From the NCBI RefSeq assembly GCF_002934265.1, contig NZ_PTIX01000005.1, positions 310,001 through 374,000 on the forward strand: DNA of 64,000 nt, read 5' to 3'. Origin of the DNA: Actinokineospora auranticolor (lineage in GTDB: Bacteria > Actinomycetota > Actinomycetes > Mycobacteriales > Pseudonocardiaceae). The notes below the pieces were generated by a model. It saw nothing but the letters and a program-made list of their open reading frames with translations. It had not been told where the DNA came from and searched no databases. Of the stretch, positions 10,813 through 23,003 are shown piece by piece (the stretch's first letter is position 1; each line of letters starts with the position of its first letter). The position numbers and the translations under genes were made by a program.

Positions 10813-12013
10813 AGTCTTCCTCCGTGACTCGTTGGATGACGTCCGCCGCGGCCCGTGCCCCGCCGGACAGGTCGATGTGCGCCCGCATCGCGGACAGCCG
10901 CCGGGCCGTGTCGGCGTCGCCCGCCACGGCGTCCACCGCCGCCCGCACCGCGACCCCCGACACCTCGGTGGCGGGCAGCCACCGGCCCAACCCCAGTTCG
11001 CCGACCCGGCGCGCGTTCGCGATGGCCTCCGGGTGGCTGGGCACCGCCACCACCGGCACCGCGTGCGCCAGCGACTCCATGACGCTGCCCATCCCCGCCT
11101 GGCTCACCGACGCCCGCGCGTGCGCCAGCACCTCGGGGTGCCGCAGCCAGCCGTGCGCCTCGATCGACGGCGGCAGCGGCCCCAGCGCGCCGGGGTCGAA
11201 CCGGCCGCCCAGCGTGATCACCACGTGCCACGGCGACTCGGCGAAGGCCGCCACGCAGTCGGTGAACAGCGACAACCGGTCGTTGGACGTGGTGCCCAGC
11301 GACAGCAGCAGGACCGGCCGATCGTCCGCGGGCGGGCGCCAGCTCGGCGTCCCGTCCGGCGGTGCCAGGCAGGGGCCGACGAAGGTGTACCGGTCGCCGT
11401 ACCGGTGGCTCTCGGGCTGGAAGTCCCTGGGCACGAACGCGACCGTCCGCTCGCCCGGCCGCGCGGTGAACGACTCGAACGACGTCCCCGGCACCCCGTG
11501 CGCGTCGAACAGCGACACCAGCGCCGCGCCGAAGGACACCAGCCGGTCCCACTCGGCGTCGTCGTCGCGGGCCCCGATCCGGACGCTGCCCGGGGTGAAC
11601 GGCTCGCGGTCGATCGACGTCGGCACCAGCTGCACCGCGGGCACGCCGAGCCGCGCGGCGGTCACCCGCGCGGGCGCCCACAGCGCGGAGTCGAAGGCCA
11701 CGACCGCGGGCGGGTCGGACTCCGCGTGCTCGACCACCGCCCGGGTCGCCTTGATGACGTCGAGGAAGACGTCCTTGCTCGCCTCCGCCCACTCCGCCTC
11801 GGTCAACCCCGCCAGCGACGGCAGTTCCGCCAGCGGCGGGTCGAACAGCACCGGTTCGGCACCGGCCGCCGCGACCTCGGGGGCGAACCGCCCGGACACC
11901 ACCGCGCGGACCCGGTCGCCGCGCCGCGCCAGTTCGGCGATGACGGCGAGGTTCGGCCGCACGTGGCCGTGCGTGGGGTAGAGCAGGAACAGGACGTCGC
12001 GCTGCCGGGGCAT
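10805..12013 (-). CDS. Macrolide-type family 1 glycosyltransferase (GT-B)
   Basis: A 402-aa inverting glycosyltransferase of the MGT/OleD-like family, which is about 400 residues long. The N-terminal domain has the H-x-x-P catalytic histidine (HGHVRP, His17) and a partner aspartate in AFDSALWAP. The C-terminal domain holds the nucleotide-sugar site (QAGMGSVMESL). It expects a dTDP- or UDP-sugar and a macrolide hydroxyl. It heads the minus-strand unit with the methyltransferase and aldo/keto reductase. The ATG at 12,013 has no clear ribosome binding site, but a -10 hexamer lies 8 bases upstream, so the mRNA is probably leaderless. The divergent neighbour is a second MGT. Confidence 0.95.
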   Translation of the reverse strand: MPRQRDVLFLLYPTHGHVRPNLAVIAELARRGDRVRAVVSGRFAPEVAAAGAEPVLFDPPLAELPSLAGLTEAEWAEASKDVFLDVIKATRAVVEHAESDPPAVVAFDSALWAPARVTAARLGVPAVQLVPTSIDREPFTPGSVRIGARDDDAEWDRLVSFGAALVSLFDAHGVPGTSFESFTARPGERTVAFVPRDFQPESHRYGDRYTFVGPCLAPPDGTPSWRPPADDRPVLLLSLGTTSNDRLSLFTDCVAAFAESPWHVVITLGGRFDPGALGPLPPSIEAHGWLRHPEVLAHARASVSQAGMGSVMESLAHAVPVVAVPSHPEAIANARRVGELGLGRWLPATEVSGVAVRAAVDAVAGDADTARRLSAMRAHIDLSGGARAAADVIQRVTEEDCE

Positions 12014-12021
12014 AGGCCCGA

Positions 12022-12027
12022 ACGGTA
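12022..12027 (-). promoter_or_regulatory. -10 hexamer TACCGT of a leaderless promoter
   Basis: TACCGT fits the actinobacterial TANNNT -10 pattern and ends 8 bases before the ATG of the glycosyltransferase at 12,013. No convincing -35 box is visible. Confidence 0.5.
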
Positions 12028-12140
12028 GCCGCGCCGATCACCGGATCCCCTGGCGCGCGGGGAAGTCTAGTGACCTTCCCATGATGCCGCTGGTCTGATC
12101 GGGACGAGCATCCGCAAGCGACTTGGAGGCGGTGATCGCG

Positions 12141-13358
12141 GTGCACGCGGCGTTCTTCACCTTTCCCCTGCACGGCCACGTGAACCCGACCCTGGGGGTG
12201 GTGGCGGAACTGGTCCGCCGCGGCCACCGCGTCACGTTCGCGACCACACCGGAGTTCGCCGACGCGGTCAAGGCCGCGGGCGCCGAACCCCTGTTGTACG
12301 ACAACGTGATGCCGAAGTCGCTGGACCTGGTCATCAAGCCGCCGGGGGAGGTGTCGTCGGAGGAGTTCCACCGCTCGATCCGCACCATCACCGAGGAGGG
12401 CTTCGCGCCGCTCGCCCAAGCCCACGACGCCCTGGCGGACGACCACCCCGACGTCGTCCTGCACGACCTGACGGCCTTCCACACCGGACGCCTGCTGGCG
12501 CTGAAGTGGGGCGTGCCCGCGATCCGGCTCTGCACGACCATCGCGTTCACCGACGAGTTCAACCCGTACCTGCGGTTCCTCGGGCAGCACCCGGACATCG
12601 ACCCGACCCACCCCGCGATCACCGGCGAACGCGAGGCCGTGGTGCAGGCGCTGGAGAGCCACGGCGTCGACCTGACCCCCGAGGAGTTCCGGGCGGACAC
12701 CTCGACCCTGCGCCGGAGCCTGGTGTTCCTGCCCCGCGAACTCCAGGTCGGCGCCGACCACTTCGACGACGACTTCGCCTTCGTCGGCCCGTGCCTGACC
12801 GACCGCGCCTTCGAGGACGACTGGAAACCCCGCCAGGGAACGGATCCACTGGTGGTCGTCGCGTTCGGCACCTTCGGCTACACCAGCCAACGACGGCTGT
12901 TCACCGAGTGCGTCCGCGAGTTCGCCGACCGCCCTTGGCGAGTGGTGCTCGTGGTCGGCAACCAGGTCGACCCGGCGGACCTGGAACCGTTGCCCGCCAA
13001 CGTCGAGGTGCGCCGCTGGGTGCCGCAGCTGGCCCTGCTGGCGGAAACCGACGTGTTCGTCTCGCACGCGGGCATGGGCAGCGTCACCGAAGCCCTGTGG
13101 ACGGGGACACCGGTGGTCCTGCTGCCCCAGCTGACCGAACAGGACCTCGTCGCAGAACAGGTCACCGGCCTCGGCCTGGGCCGCGTCGTGCCGCGCGACA
13201 ACCTCGGCGCCAAGCCGGTGGGGGAGGCGGTGGCCGAACTCCTGGCCGCACTCCAGGACGGCGACCTACCCGCCCGCCTCACCACGATGCGCGAGGCCAT
13301 GCGAACCGCGGGCGGCGCGCGGCGCGCGGTGGACGTGATCGAGGACGTGATCGCCTGA
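12141..13358 (+). CDS. Macrolide-type family 1 glycosyltransferase (GT-B)
   Basis: About 405 residues. It has the H-x-x-P catalytic histidine (LHGHVNP) near the N-terminus, an LHDLTAFHTG aspartate partner and a C-terminal donor site (HAGMGSVTEALW) ending in a PQLTEQDLVAEQ segment equivalent to the D/E-Q sugar-binding motif. GGAGG lies at 12,125-12,129. GTG 12,132 is only 2 bases from it, so GTG 12,141 (11 bases away) is preferred; TTG 12,123 precedes the site. It stands alone on the plus strand, divergent from another MGT, and ends in a strong terminator. Donor and acceptor are unknown. Confidence 0.93.
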   Translation: MHAAFFTFPLHGHVNPTLGVVAELVRRGHRVTFATTPEFADAVKAAGAEPLLYDNVMPKSLDLVIKPPGEVSSEEFHRSIRTITEEGFAPLAQAHDALADDHPDVVLHDLTAFHTGRLLALKWGVPAIRLCTTIAFTDEFNPYLRFLGQHPDIDPTHPAITGEREAVVQALESHGVDLTPEEFRADTSTLRRSLVFLPRELQVGADHFDDDFAFVGPCLTDRAFEDDWKPRQGTDPLVVVAFGTFGYTSQRRLFTECVREFADRPWRVVLVVGNQVDPADLEPLPANVEVRRWVPQLALLAETDVFVSHAGMGSVTEALWTGTPVVLLPQLTEQDLVAEQVTGLGLGRVVPRDNLGAKPVGEAVAELLAALQDGDLPARLTTMREAMRTAGGARRAVDVIEDVIA

Positions 13359-13360
13359 CC

Positions 13361-13395
13361 CCGGTGGGGTGGTCCTGGCCGGACCACCCCACCGG
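13361..13395. terminator. Bidirectional hairpin terminator, 15-bp perfect stem
   Basis: A perfect 15-bp stem (13361-13375 with 13381-13395) and the loop tggcc lie between the convergent glycosyltransferase and GH20 genes, two bases after the glycosyltransferase stop. Confidence 0.85.
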
Positions 13396-13400
13396 ATTGT

Positions 13401-15005
13401 TCAGTTGGGCCAAGGGATCTGCGGGGAACGGTAGTAGTTCACGCCCCACAGGTCCCACCGTTCGGCCTGGGCCGCCACGCGGACCCGGGCGTCCGTCCAG
13501 TTCTGGGCCGTCTTCGGGGTCCAGGCCACCTCGGCGAGTTCCGGCAGGCGGGGGAAGAGCATGAACTGCAGGCTCTTCTCGTCCGGTGTCACCTGGGTGA
13601 ACATCGTCGCCTCCACCCCCAGCACCGACGCCGTCGGCAGGTCCGTGATCGCCGCGTCCGGGTCCCAGCCGTACGCGTCGGCGGCCTCCACCAAGCCGGC
13701 CCAGGTCTGGCCGTACTTCGGCGCGTCGACGGTGTACTTCATGTCCAGGTAGGCCCGGTTGGCCGGGGACAGCAGCAGCTTCGCCCCCTGCGCGGCCGAG
13801 CGGACCGCGGTCGGGTCGTCCGGCCACGCGTACCAGTACTGGCTCACCGAGCCCGGGCCCCACGGGGTCCGTCCCTCCAGCGCCGAGTTCCAGCCCATCG
13901 GCCGCTTCCCGTACTTCGCCACCGTGGCCGCCGCGCGGTCCATGAACGCCACGTAGTCCGCCTCCGGGGTGCCCTGCACCTCGTCGCCGCCGACGTGCAC
14001 GTACTGCCCCGGGGTCAGCGCCGCGACCTCGCGGATCACGTCGTCGACGAACCGGTCCACCACCGGCCTGCCCAGGCACAGCGAGCTGAAGCCGGTGTCG
14101 TAGCCGGTGTAGAGGGGCGGTGCCACGCCGTCGCAGTTCAGCTCCGCGTAGGACGCCAGGGCCGCCGTCGTGTGCCCCGGGATGTCGATCTCCGGCACCA
14201 CCGTCACCCCGCGCCGCCGCGCGTACTCGACCAGGTCGCGGTACTCGGCCTTGGTGTAGTAGCCGCCGGGGCCGCCGCCGGTCGCGGTGCTGCCGCCGTA
14301 GGTGGCCAGCCGGGGCCAGCTGTCGATCTGGATCCGCCAGCCCTGGTCGTCGGTGAGGTGCAGGTGCAGGTGGTTGTACTTGTACGTCGACACCTGGTCG
14401 ATGAACCGCCGCACCGCGTCCGGCGGGTAGAAGTACCGGGCCACGTCCAGCATCACGCCCCGGTAGGCGTAGCGGGGCCGGTCGACGACCCGCGCGCCCG
14501 GCACCGTCCACGGACCCGGCTGCCGCCGCTCGCTCTCGATCCGCGCGGGCAACAGCTGCTTCACCGTCTGCGCCCCGTTGCGCAGCCCCGCGGCGGTCGC
14601 GCCCTCCACGGTGACCCCGCCGGGGGTGACGTCCAACCGGTACCCCTCGGGCCCGATCTCGCGCTCGTCCCCGGTCAACCGCAGCGAGATCGTGTTCGGC
14701 CGCGCCGCGGCGGAGGTCACCACCGGCAGCGCGTACCCCGTGGCCGGGCGCAGCTCCGACCCCAGCAGATCGGCGACCTCGCGCACCTCGCCCGCCCCGG
14801 GCGGCACGGAGACGGTGGTCGCCTGGTCGAGCCGGAACGACGCCCCCGGCCGCGCCCGCACCGAGACGGGCTTCGGCAACAGGGTGTCCAAAGTGGAGAA
14901 AGCGGGCTGCGCGGAGGCGGCGGGCGCGGGTCCGGCGACCAGCACGCCGGACACGACGACCAGCGCGGCCGACCAGGCGCGGGACCGCCTAGCTAAGTGG
15001 ATCAC
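13401..15005 (-). CDS. Secreted beta-N-acetylhexosaminidase, GH20
   Basis: About 534 residues from GTG 15,005, which places a clean signal peptide at the N-terminus (three positive residues, a hydrophobic run ending PAASAQ); longer upstream starts would bury it. A GH20 N-terminal alpha/beta domain (about 30-160) is followed by the catalytic barrel. The catalytic Asp-Glu pair is in HVGGDEV, with HLHLTDDQGWR and PEIDIPGHT nearby, all diagnostic of GH20. It cleaves terminal beta-GlcNAc or GalNAc outside the cell. It sits among macrolide glycosyltransferases. It may be general chitin or peptidoglycan turnover, or may unmask a sugar-protected antibiotic outside the cell as the OleR glycosidase does for oleandomycin; the second idea is inference. 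Confidence 0.93.
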   Translation of the reverse strand: MIHLARRSRAWSAALVVVSGVLVAGPAPAASAQPAFSTLDTLLPKPVSVRARPGASFRLDQATTVSVPPGAGEVREVADLLGSELRPATGYALPVVTSAAARPNTISLRLTGDEREIGPEGYRLDVTPGGVTVEGATAAGLRNGAQTVKQLLPARIESERRQPGPWTVPGARVVDRPRYAYRGVMLDVARYFYPPDAVRRFIDQVSTYKYNHLHLHLTDDQGWRIQIDSWPRLATYGGSTATGGGPGGYYTKAEYRDLVEYARRRGVTVVPEIDIPGHTTAALASYAELNCDGVAPPLYTGYDTGFSSLCLGRPVVDRFVDDVIREVAALTPGQYVHVGGDEVQGTPEADYVAFMDRAAATVAKYGKRPMGWNSALEGRTPWGPGSVSQYWYAWPDDPTAVRSAAQGAKLLLSPANRAYLDMKYTVDAPKYGQTWAGLVEAADAYGWDPDAAITDLPTASVLGVEATMFTQVTPDEKSLQFMLFPRLPELAEVAWTPKTAQNWTDARVRVAAQAERWDLWGVNYYRSPQIPWPN

Positions 15006-15142
15006 GATATCCCCCGGGAGAGCGGTGGGCAGGTCGCCCGCAGTCAAATCGAAACCGGGCAAGCCGACCGGCGGTGGCGGCCAGGACTGGGGAAACCCCT
15101 AACGCCGCGCGGTACCCGGGAGGTCCCCGGCGGCGGCGGCGG

Positions 15143-15148
15143 TAGCGT
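15143..15148 (+). promoter_or_regulatory. -10 hexamer TAGCGT of a leaderless promoter
   Basis: TAGCGT ends exactly 7 bases before the ATG at 15,156. That spacing puts the transcription start at the start codon, and no ribosome binding site is present. Confidence 0.55.
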
Positions 15149-15155
15149 GCGGCGC

Positions 15156-16367
15156 ATGCCGAGTGGGCGCATCGCGATCGTCGCCGTCACGTCGCCGAGC
15201 CACATCTACCCCTGGTTGGCGCTGGTCGACGAGCTCGCCGCGCGCGGCCACCGGGTCAGCGTGTCGGCGGGGGAGTCCGTGCGCGGCCTGTTCGACCGGG
15301 TCGTCGCGGAACGGTCCACTGTGGAGTTCGTGGCCCACCCGTCGCTGCTGCCGGACCCGGCCACGGGCGCCTCCGGCATCGGCGCGATCCCCGTCGACGC
15401 CGGCGAGGTGATGCAGGTCTTCCTCCGCGAGGCCATGATCCAGCTGCCCCGGCTGACCGCCCACTTCGACACCCCGCCGGACCTGGTGCTGTGCGACCCG
15501 GGCGCGATGGCGGGCCAGGTGCTCGCCCGCCGCCACGGAGTCCCGGCGGTCACCCTGGCCATCATGCCCATGGTCTGGTCCGAACCGGACACCGAGCCCG
15601 ACGCGGAGGTGCTGGCCGGGCTCGGCTCCGCCGACTCCGCCGCCCGCTACTACGAACTCGCCGACGCCTGGCTCGCCGACAACGGCATCACCGGCGGCGC
15701 CCACGCCCTCCAGGGCCAACCGGACGGCACCCTGTCGCTGGTCCCGCGCGCCATGCAGCCCGGCGCCGAACGCGCACCCGAGTCCGTGCGGTTCGTCGGC
15801 CCCTGCCTCGCCCGCGAACGGCTCGACGACCGCAGCTGGACGCCCCCGGCCGACGGCAGGCGGGTCGTGCTGGTGTCGCTGGGCAACTCGTTCAACGACC
15901 GCCCCGACTTCTACCGCACGTGCGTCGAGGCGTTCGCCGACACCGACTGGCACGTGGTCCTCGTCGCGGGCAAGCACGCGGCGACCCTGGACGCGCCGGC
16001 GCACGTGCGGGTGTACGAGCGGGTGCCGCAGCTCATCGTGCTGGAACACGCTTCCGCCTTCGTCACCCACGCCGGCATGGGCGGTTGCGTCGAGGCGTTG
16101 TGGTACGGGGTGCCGATGGTGGCCATCCCGCAGGGCGTCGACCAGTTCGGCAACGCCGCCCGGGTCGCTGAACTGGGCGTCGGCACCCACCTGCCCGCCG
16201 CCGAGGTCACCGCCGACGCACTCCGGCAAGCCGTCGACCAGGTGTCCGCCGATCCCGTTGTCGCGGAACGGCTGGCCGCCGCCCGCGCCGAGCTGCGCGC
16301 GGGCGGCGGAGTGTCCGAGGCGGCCAACACTGTCGAATCTTACCTCACCGCAACGGTTTCTAGGTGA
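15156..16367 (+). CDS. Macrolide-type family 1 glycosyltransferase (GT-B)
   Basis: A 403-aa GT-B enzyme. The N-terminal motif is slightly divergent (PSHIYP) but keeps the H-x-x-P catalytic histidine; the aspartate partner is in LCDPGAMAG. The donor site is complete: HAGMGGCVEALWYGVPM followed by PQGVDQ, whose D-Q pair contacts the sugar in this family. The ATG at 15,156 is preferred over upstream in-frame starts because a -10 hexamer ends 7 bases before it. It is divergent from the GH20 gene and is followed, 114 bases on, by the GH172-type gene. The substrate is unknown. Confidence 0.94.
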   Translation: MPSGRIAIVAVTSPSHIYPWLALVDELAARGHRVSVSAGESVRGLFDRVVAERSTVEFVAHPSLLPDPATGASGIGAIPVDAGEVMQVFLREAMIQLPRLTAHFDTPPDLVLCDPGAMAGQVLARRHGVPAVTLAIMPMVWSEPDTEPDAEVLAGLGSADSAARYYELADAWLADNGITGGAHALQGQPDGTLSLVPRAMQPGAERAPESVRFVGPCLARERLDDRSWTPPADGRRVVLVSLGNSFNDRPDFYRTCVEAFADTDWHVVLVAGKHAATLDAPAHVRVYERVPQLIVLEHASAFVTHAGMGGCVEALWYGVPMVAIPQGVDQFGNAARVAELGVGTHLPAAEVTADALRQAVDQVSADPVVAERLAAARAELRAGGGVSEAANTVESYLTATVSR

Positions 16368-16418
16368 TTCCCTAGTCCGCGCACCGCATGCCCTTGTCCC
16401 GGCGGGACGTGCTCCTAG

Positions 16419-19763
<3,345 letters not shown>

Positions 19764-19873
19764 CACTGCGGGCGATCGATGATTATCATCGCTGGAGAAG
19801 CCACCGCCACCGGTCGCGGGTGCGCTCATTCGACGGCTCCGTCCCCGTTCTCGACGATTCCAGGGAGAATGTC

Positions 19874-20056
19874 ATGAAACAGCGTTCGGCGGGTTCCCGC
19901 GTCATCGCCTTGGCCGTGGGCGTCGCGCTCATCATCGGCGGCATCACCGGCCTGACCGACGCGGACGCGCTGGTGGTCAGCAAGATCGGCGCGGCCGCGG
20001 CGATCCTCGCGGGGCTGGTGTTCCTCAAGATCAGCGCCACCTCCTCGAAGGCCTGA
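19874..20056 (+). CDS. Small two-helix membrane protein
   Basis: A 60-aa protein starting at ATG 19,874 behind a good ribosome binding site (GGGAG, 6 bases upstream). Two hydrophobic stretches (about 10-27 and 36-54) are separated by a short acidic loop, so it is probably an integral membrane protein. No family was recognised. It follows the GH172-type gene by 110 bases and ends in a bidirectional hairpin. Confidence 0.75.
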   Translation: MKQRSAGSRVIALAVGVALIIGGITGLTDADALVVSKIGAAAAILAGLVFLKISATSSKA

Positions 20057-20064
20057 GGCGGACC

Positions 20065-20098
20065 CGGTGTCGGCCCGCGCGCGGCGGGCCGGACACCG
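20065..20098. terminator. Bidirectional hairpin terminator
   Basis: A 14-bp stem with one bulged G (20065-20078 with 20084-20098) separates the convergent 60-aa and 113-aa genes. Confidence 0.75.
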
Positions 20099-20108
20099 AC
20101 CGGCGCCG

Positions 20109-20450
20109 CTAGGCCAGCCCGGCGCTCTTGAGCGCGTCCTCCACGGAGTGCCGGGCCTTCTTGAACTTGCTGGTCACGCCCATGGCGGTCAGCGGGCCGA
20201 GGCCCGCGGCGAACCCGCCGCCGCCGTGCGTGCCCTGCTTGAGGACGAGGTCGGACCCGTCCACCTCCAGGTCCACCCGCAGCCGCGTGTCGTGCTTCTT
20301 GGTGATCTCCGCGCCGCCCTCGTGCGCCTCGGCCCTGGTGTCACCGGTCTGCACCCAGCGGTAGCCCCGGTCCTCCAGCGCGCCCCGCGCGACCCGCAGC
20401 GCCTCCGCCGCGCTGGCCCCCCGGTTGAGCTGAATCTTTTTCGAACCCAC
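20109..20450 (-). CDS. Conserved-looking hypothetical protein, 113 aa
   Basis: Starts at GTG 20,450 with GGAG six bases upstream. No family was recognised. It is soluble and charged, with alternating polar and hydrophobic residues, a GGGG stretch near 77-80 and a helical basic C-terminus. There is no signal peptide or membrane helix. It stands alone between a terminator and a 310-base divergent intergenic region. Coding is supported by codon-position GC bias, the ribosome binding site and the terminator. Confidence 0.7.
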   Translation of the reverse strand: MGSKKIQLNRGASAAEALRVARGALEDRGYRWVQTGDTRAEAHEGGAEITKKHDTRLRVDLEVDGSDLVLKQGTHGGGGFAAGLGPLTAMGVTSKFKKARHSVEDALKSAGLA

Positions 20451-20760
20451 GCCTGACTCCTATTCGGTTCCGTGTCGCTCCGCCTTTCGGCGGACGCATT
20501 TCGGTTGGGCATGTGAAGGGTACAGAATGCTCGTCCCAGCTTAATGGGTACCCGGGTCTGGCGCTGCGGGAGAAAGTTGTGCGGCGCCGGCCGATGGTTG
20601 TCGATCGGGCCCGGCGGCTATCCGTGGAGGTCAGCCCCGGTTCCGCACGATCGAGTGAACACGAATGTTGTCGGTTCGGCACCCGCGGGCCACCTTGGTT
20701 GATCCCGTTCCCGCCCGGCGGCTGTAGCGTGACCAACCCATCACGGGTTGTACTCGAGTC
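20451..20760. other. Divergent intergenic region, no gene
   Basis: These 310 bases between two divergent genes are less GC-rich than their surroundings and hold no convincing ORF. A small inverted repeat, CAACCC-5 bases-GGGTTG at 20,734-20,750, ends 10 bases before the ATG at 20,761 and could be an operator. Promoters for both genes are presumably here, but no clear -35/-10 pair stands out. Confidence 0.5.
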
Positions 20761-22254
20761 ATGTTCACAGTTGACGCGCTCCCGGCGCCCGCCGCCGACC
20801 CCCCGCGCACCCCGCAGTTCGCGGGGTGGCCGGTGGGGCTCGTCGCCGCGGTCACCGGCGCGCTGATGTACCTCGCGAGCCGCAACTACGGCTACTTCTT
20901 CGACGAGGCCTACTTCGTCGTCGCGGGTCGTGACCACCTGGCCTGGGGCTACTTCGACCAGCCCGCGCTGGTCCCCGCGCTCGCGGCCCTGGCCGACCAC
21001 CTGGCCCCCGGCTCGCTGCCGGTGCTGAGGCTCCCGGCCACCCTCGCGTGCGTCGGCGGGGTCGTCCTCACCGCCCTCATCGCCCGCGAACTCGGCGGCG
21101 GCCGACGGGCGCAGACGGCGGCGGCGTTCGCGTACGCGCTGTCCGGCGCCGTCCGCATCGGCCACTGGCTGGCGACGTACTCCCTGGACCCGTTCTTCTG
21201 GACCGTGATCGTGTGGCTGCTGGTGCGGTGGACCCGTCAGCACCGCGAGGGCAGGCCCGACGACCGGCTGCTGCTGGCGGCGGGCGCGGTCACCGCCCTG
21301 TCGTTGCAGACGAAGTTCCTGGTTCCCGCGCTCTGGGCCGCGGTGCTCCTCGCCGCGGTGGCCCTCGGTCCTCGGACCCTTCCCCGGCGGCCCCTGCTCT
21401 GGGTGGGCGCCCTCATCGCCGTGGTCGCGACCACTCCCAACCTCGTCTGGCAAGTCGCCAACGGCTGGCCGTACGCGCGGATGACCGACGTCGTCGCCAA
21501 GGAGTTCGCCGGTACCGGGCGGTACCTGTGGGAGGGCCTGGCGGGCGCGGGGCTCCTCATGGGCGTCCTGCTCGTCCTCTGCGGCCTGGCCCGCTTGGTG
21601 GTGTCGAGGGAACTGGCCGCCTTCCGCTACCTCGGCGTGGCCACGATCGCGATCGTCGTCGCCTTCGCCCTCCTCGACGGCCGCTCGTACTACCTGTTCA
21701 GCCTCTACGCACTGCCCATCGCCGCGGGCGCGACCGCCCTGGAGCGCTTCCGCTGGACGACACCGCGTGCACTGGTGGCGGGCGCGGTGGTCCTGCTCTC
21801 GCTGGCCGTGTCGGTGATCAGCCTGCCGGTGTTCTCCCGCGCGGTGGCGGAGAAGCTGCCGGACCTGCCGCTGGTGGCGACCGCCAAGCAGTACACGGTC
21901 GCTGAGGGGCAACTGGAACCGCTGGTGGACGGCATCGCCGCCCTCTACACCGCGTTGCCCCCCGAGCAGCGGGCCCGAACCGCCATCATGACCGACAGCT
22001 ACGTCTTCGCCGCCGCCGTCGACCTCTACGGCCCCGCCCGAGACCTCCCACGCGCCTACAGCGGCCACCGCGGCTACTTCTACTTCGGCCACCCAGACGA
22101 CCACCACGACAGCGTCCTGTTCGTCGGCACCCCGAACCCCGCCCTCCACACGGCTTTCACGGCCGAGATCCCACTGGCACCGGACTTCGCCACCCTCTAT
22201 ACAGGACTCCATGAGCCCTGGGACGCGCTCTGGCCGGACTTGCGGACCCAGTGA
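20761..22254 (+). CDS. GT39/ArnT-like polyprenyl-phosphate-dependent membrane glycosyltransferase
   Basis: A 497-aa protein with about ten membrane helices over residues 25-370 and a C-terminal extracytoplasmic domain. The first loop carries the acidic Asp-Glu pair (FFDEAYF) typical of the GT-C fold PMT_2/ArnT group, followed by GYFDQPAL. Such enzymes transfer a sugar from a lipid-linked donor outside the membrane, to cell-wall glycan or protein. With the GH172-type gene nearby it suggests a cell-envelope glycan function within or beside the macrolide cluster, but no direct tie to the antibiotic is visible. Start ATG 20,761. Confidence 0.88.
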   Translation: MFTVDALPAPAADPPRTPQFAGWPVGLVAAVTGALMYLASRNYGYFFDEAYFVVAGRDHLAWGYFDQPALVPALAALADHLAPGSLPVLRLPATLACVGGVVLTALIARELGGGRRAQTAAAFAYALSGAVRIGHWLATYSLDPFFWTVIVWLLVRWTRQHREGRPDDRLLLAAGAVTALSLQTKFLVPALWAAVLLAAVALGPRTLPRRPLLWVGALIAVVATTPNLVWQVANGWPYARMTDVVAKEFAGTGRYLWEGLAGAGLLMGVLLVLCGLARLVVSRELAAFRYLGVATIAIVVAFALLDGRSYYLFSLYALPIAAGATALERFRWTTPRALVAGAVVLLSLAVSVISLPVFSRAVAEKLPDLPLVATAKQYTVAEGQLEPLVDGIAALYTALPPEQRARTAIMTDSYVFAAAVDLYGPARDLPRAYSGHRGYFYFGHPDDHHDSVLFVGTPNPALHTAFTAEIPLAPDFATLYTGLHEPWDALWPDLRTQ

Positions 22255-22389
22255 CGCCCGCCGCCGGGTGACCGGGTCGCTCAGGGAGCCCGCGCGTCGT
22301 GTTCACGCGCTCGGCCGCTCGACTCCGTGGCCGGTGGGCCGAAGGATCGAACCGGAGGCGCGCACGACCTCGACCTACCCGGAGGCGCC

Positions 22390-22683
22390 GTGAGCGGGCC
22401 ACGCGTTCGGCAGGCGGTCATCCTCGCCAGTGGCCGCGGGGACCGGCTGCGACCCCTCACCGACGCGCGTCCCAGACCCCTGGTCGAGGTGCGGGGCGTG
22501 CCGATCCTGGGGCACCAGCTCGGCTGGCCGGCCGCCTCCGGGGTGGAGGAGGTCGTCGTGGCCGCGGGCTACCTCGGTCACGCCATCGTCGAGTACGTGG
22601 CGTCGTTGTCCCTGTCGTCGCGCGTGCGGGTGCTCGTGGAGGGGAGGCCGCTGGGTCGTGGCGGCGCGCTGCGGCGGGCTGCG
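22390..22683 (+). pseudogene. Remnant of a sugar-phosphate nucleotidylyltransferase (N-terminal fragment)
   Basis: From GTG 22,390 the translation gives a clear nucleotidyltransferase start: QAVILASGRGDRLRPLT, then RPLVEVRGVPILGHQ and EGRPLGRGGALRRAAG. After about 98 residues the homology stops and the frame turns into arginine-rich low-complexity translation. Intact relatives are 230-350 residues and continue with a GD-containing metal site, which I cannot find downstream. The bases from 22,684 to about 22,990 look like scrambled or decayed remains. It follows the GT39 gene by 135 bases. Confidence 0.6.
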
Positions 22684-22991
22684 GGGAGCCGGCCTCGGTG
22701 CTCCTTGCTGTTCAGAGGGTCGGGTGCGTGCTCGTGGAACGCCACGCGACCACTTCGGCGCGCCCGCGCGCGAGAGGTTCGACCACGCGCGCGATGGAAC
22801 TGCCGCGTGGCGTTGGTGTGGAGAACGCCGTGCCGGCCGCGGGCGAGCCGGGCGCCCGTTCGAGGAGTTGACGCCGCGCCGGTGCGTGGCGGCGATCCGG
22901 GACGCGACCGGCCTGGCGTGGACGCTCGCGGCGCCGCGCACCGGCGGACGGCTCGGCGGCGGTTGCCGGACACGGTTCTCGGCCGCGGTTC

Positions 22992-22997
22992 CATACT
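22992..22997 (+). promoter_or_regulatory. -10 hexamer CATACT of a leaderless promoter
   Basis: CATACT lies 6 bases before the ATG at 23,004. It is close to TATACT, and no ribosome binding site is present, so a leaderless transcript is likely. Confidence 0.45.
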
Positions 22998-23003
22998 GGG
23001 GAC

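Noticed and set aside
20761-20777. A leaderless -10 (TGTACT) before the GT39 gene
   Set aside because: It lacks the conserved A at position 2 of TANNNT, so I did not list it as a promoter.
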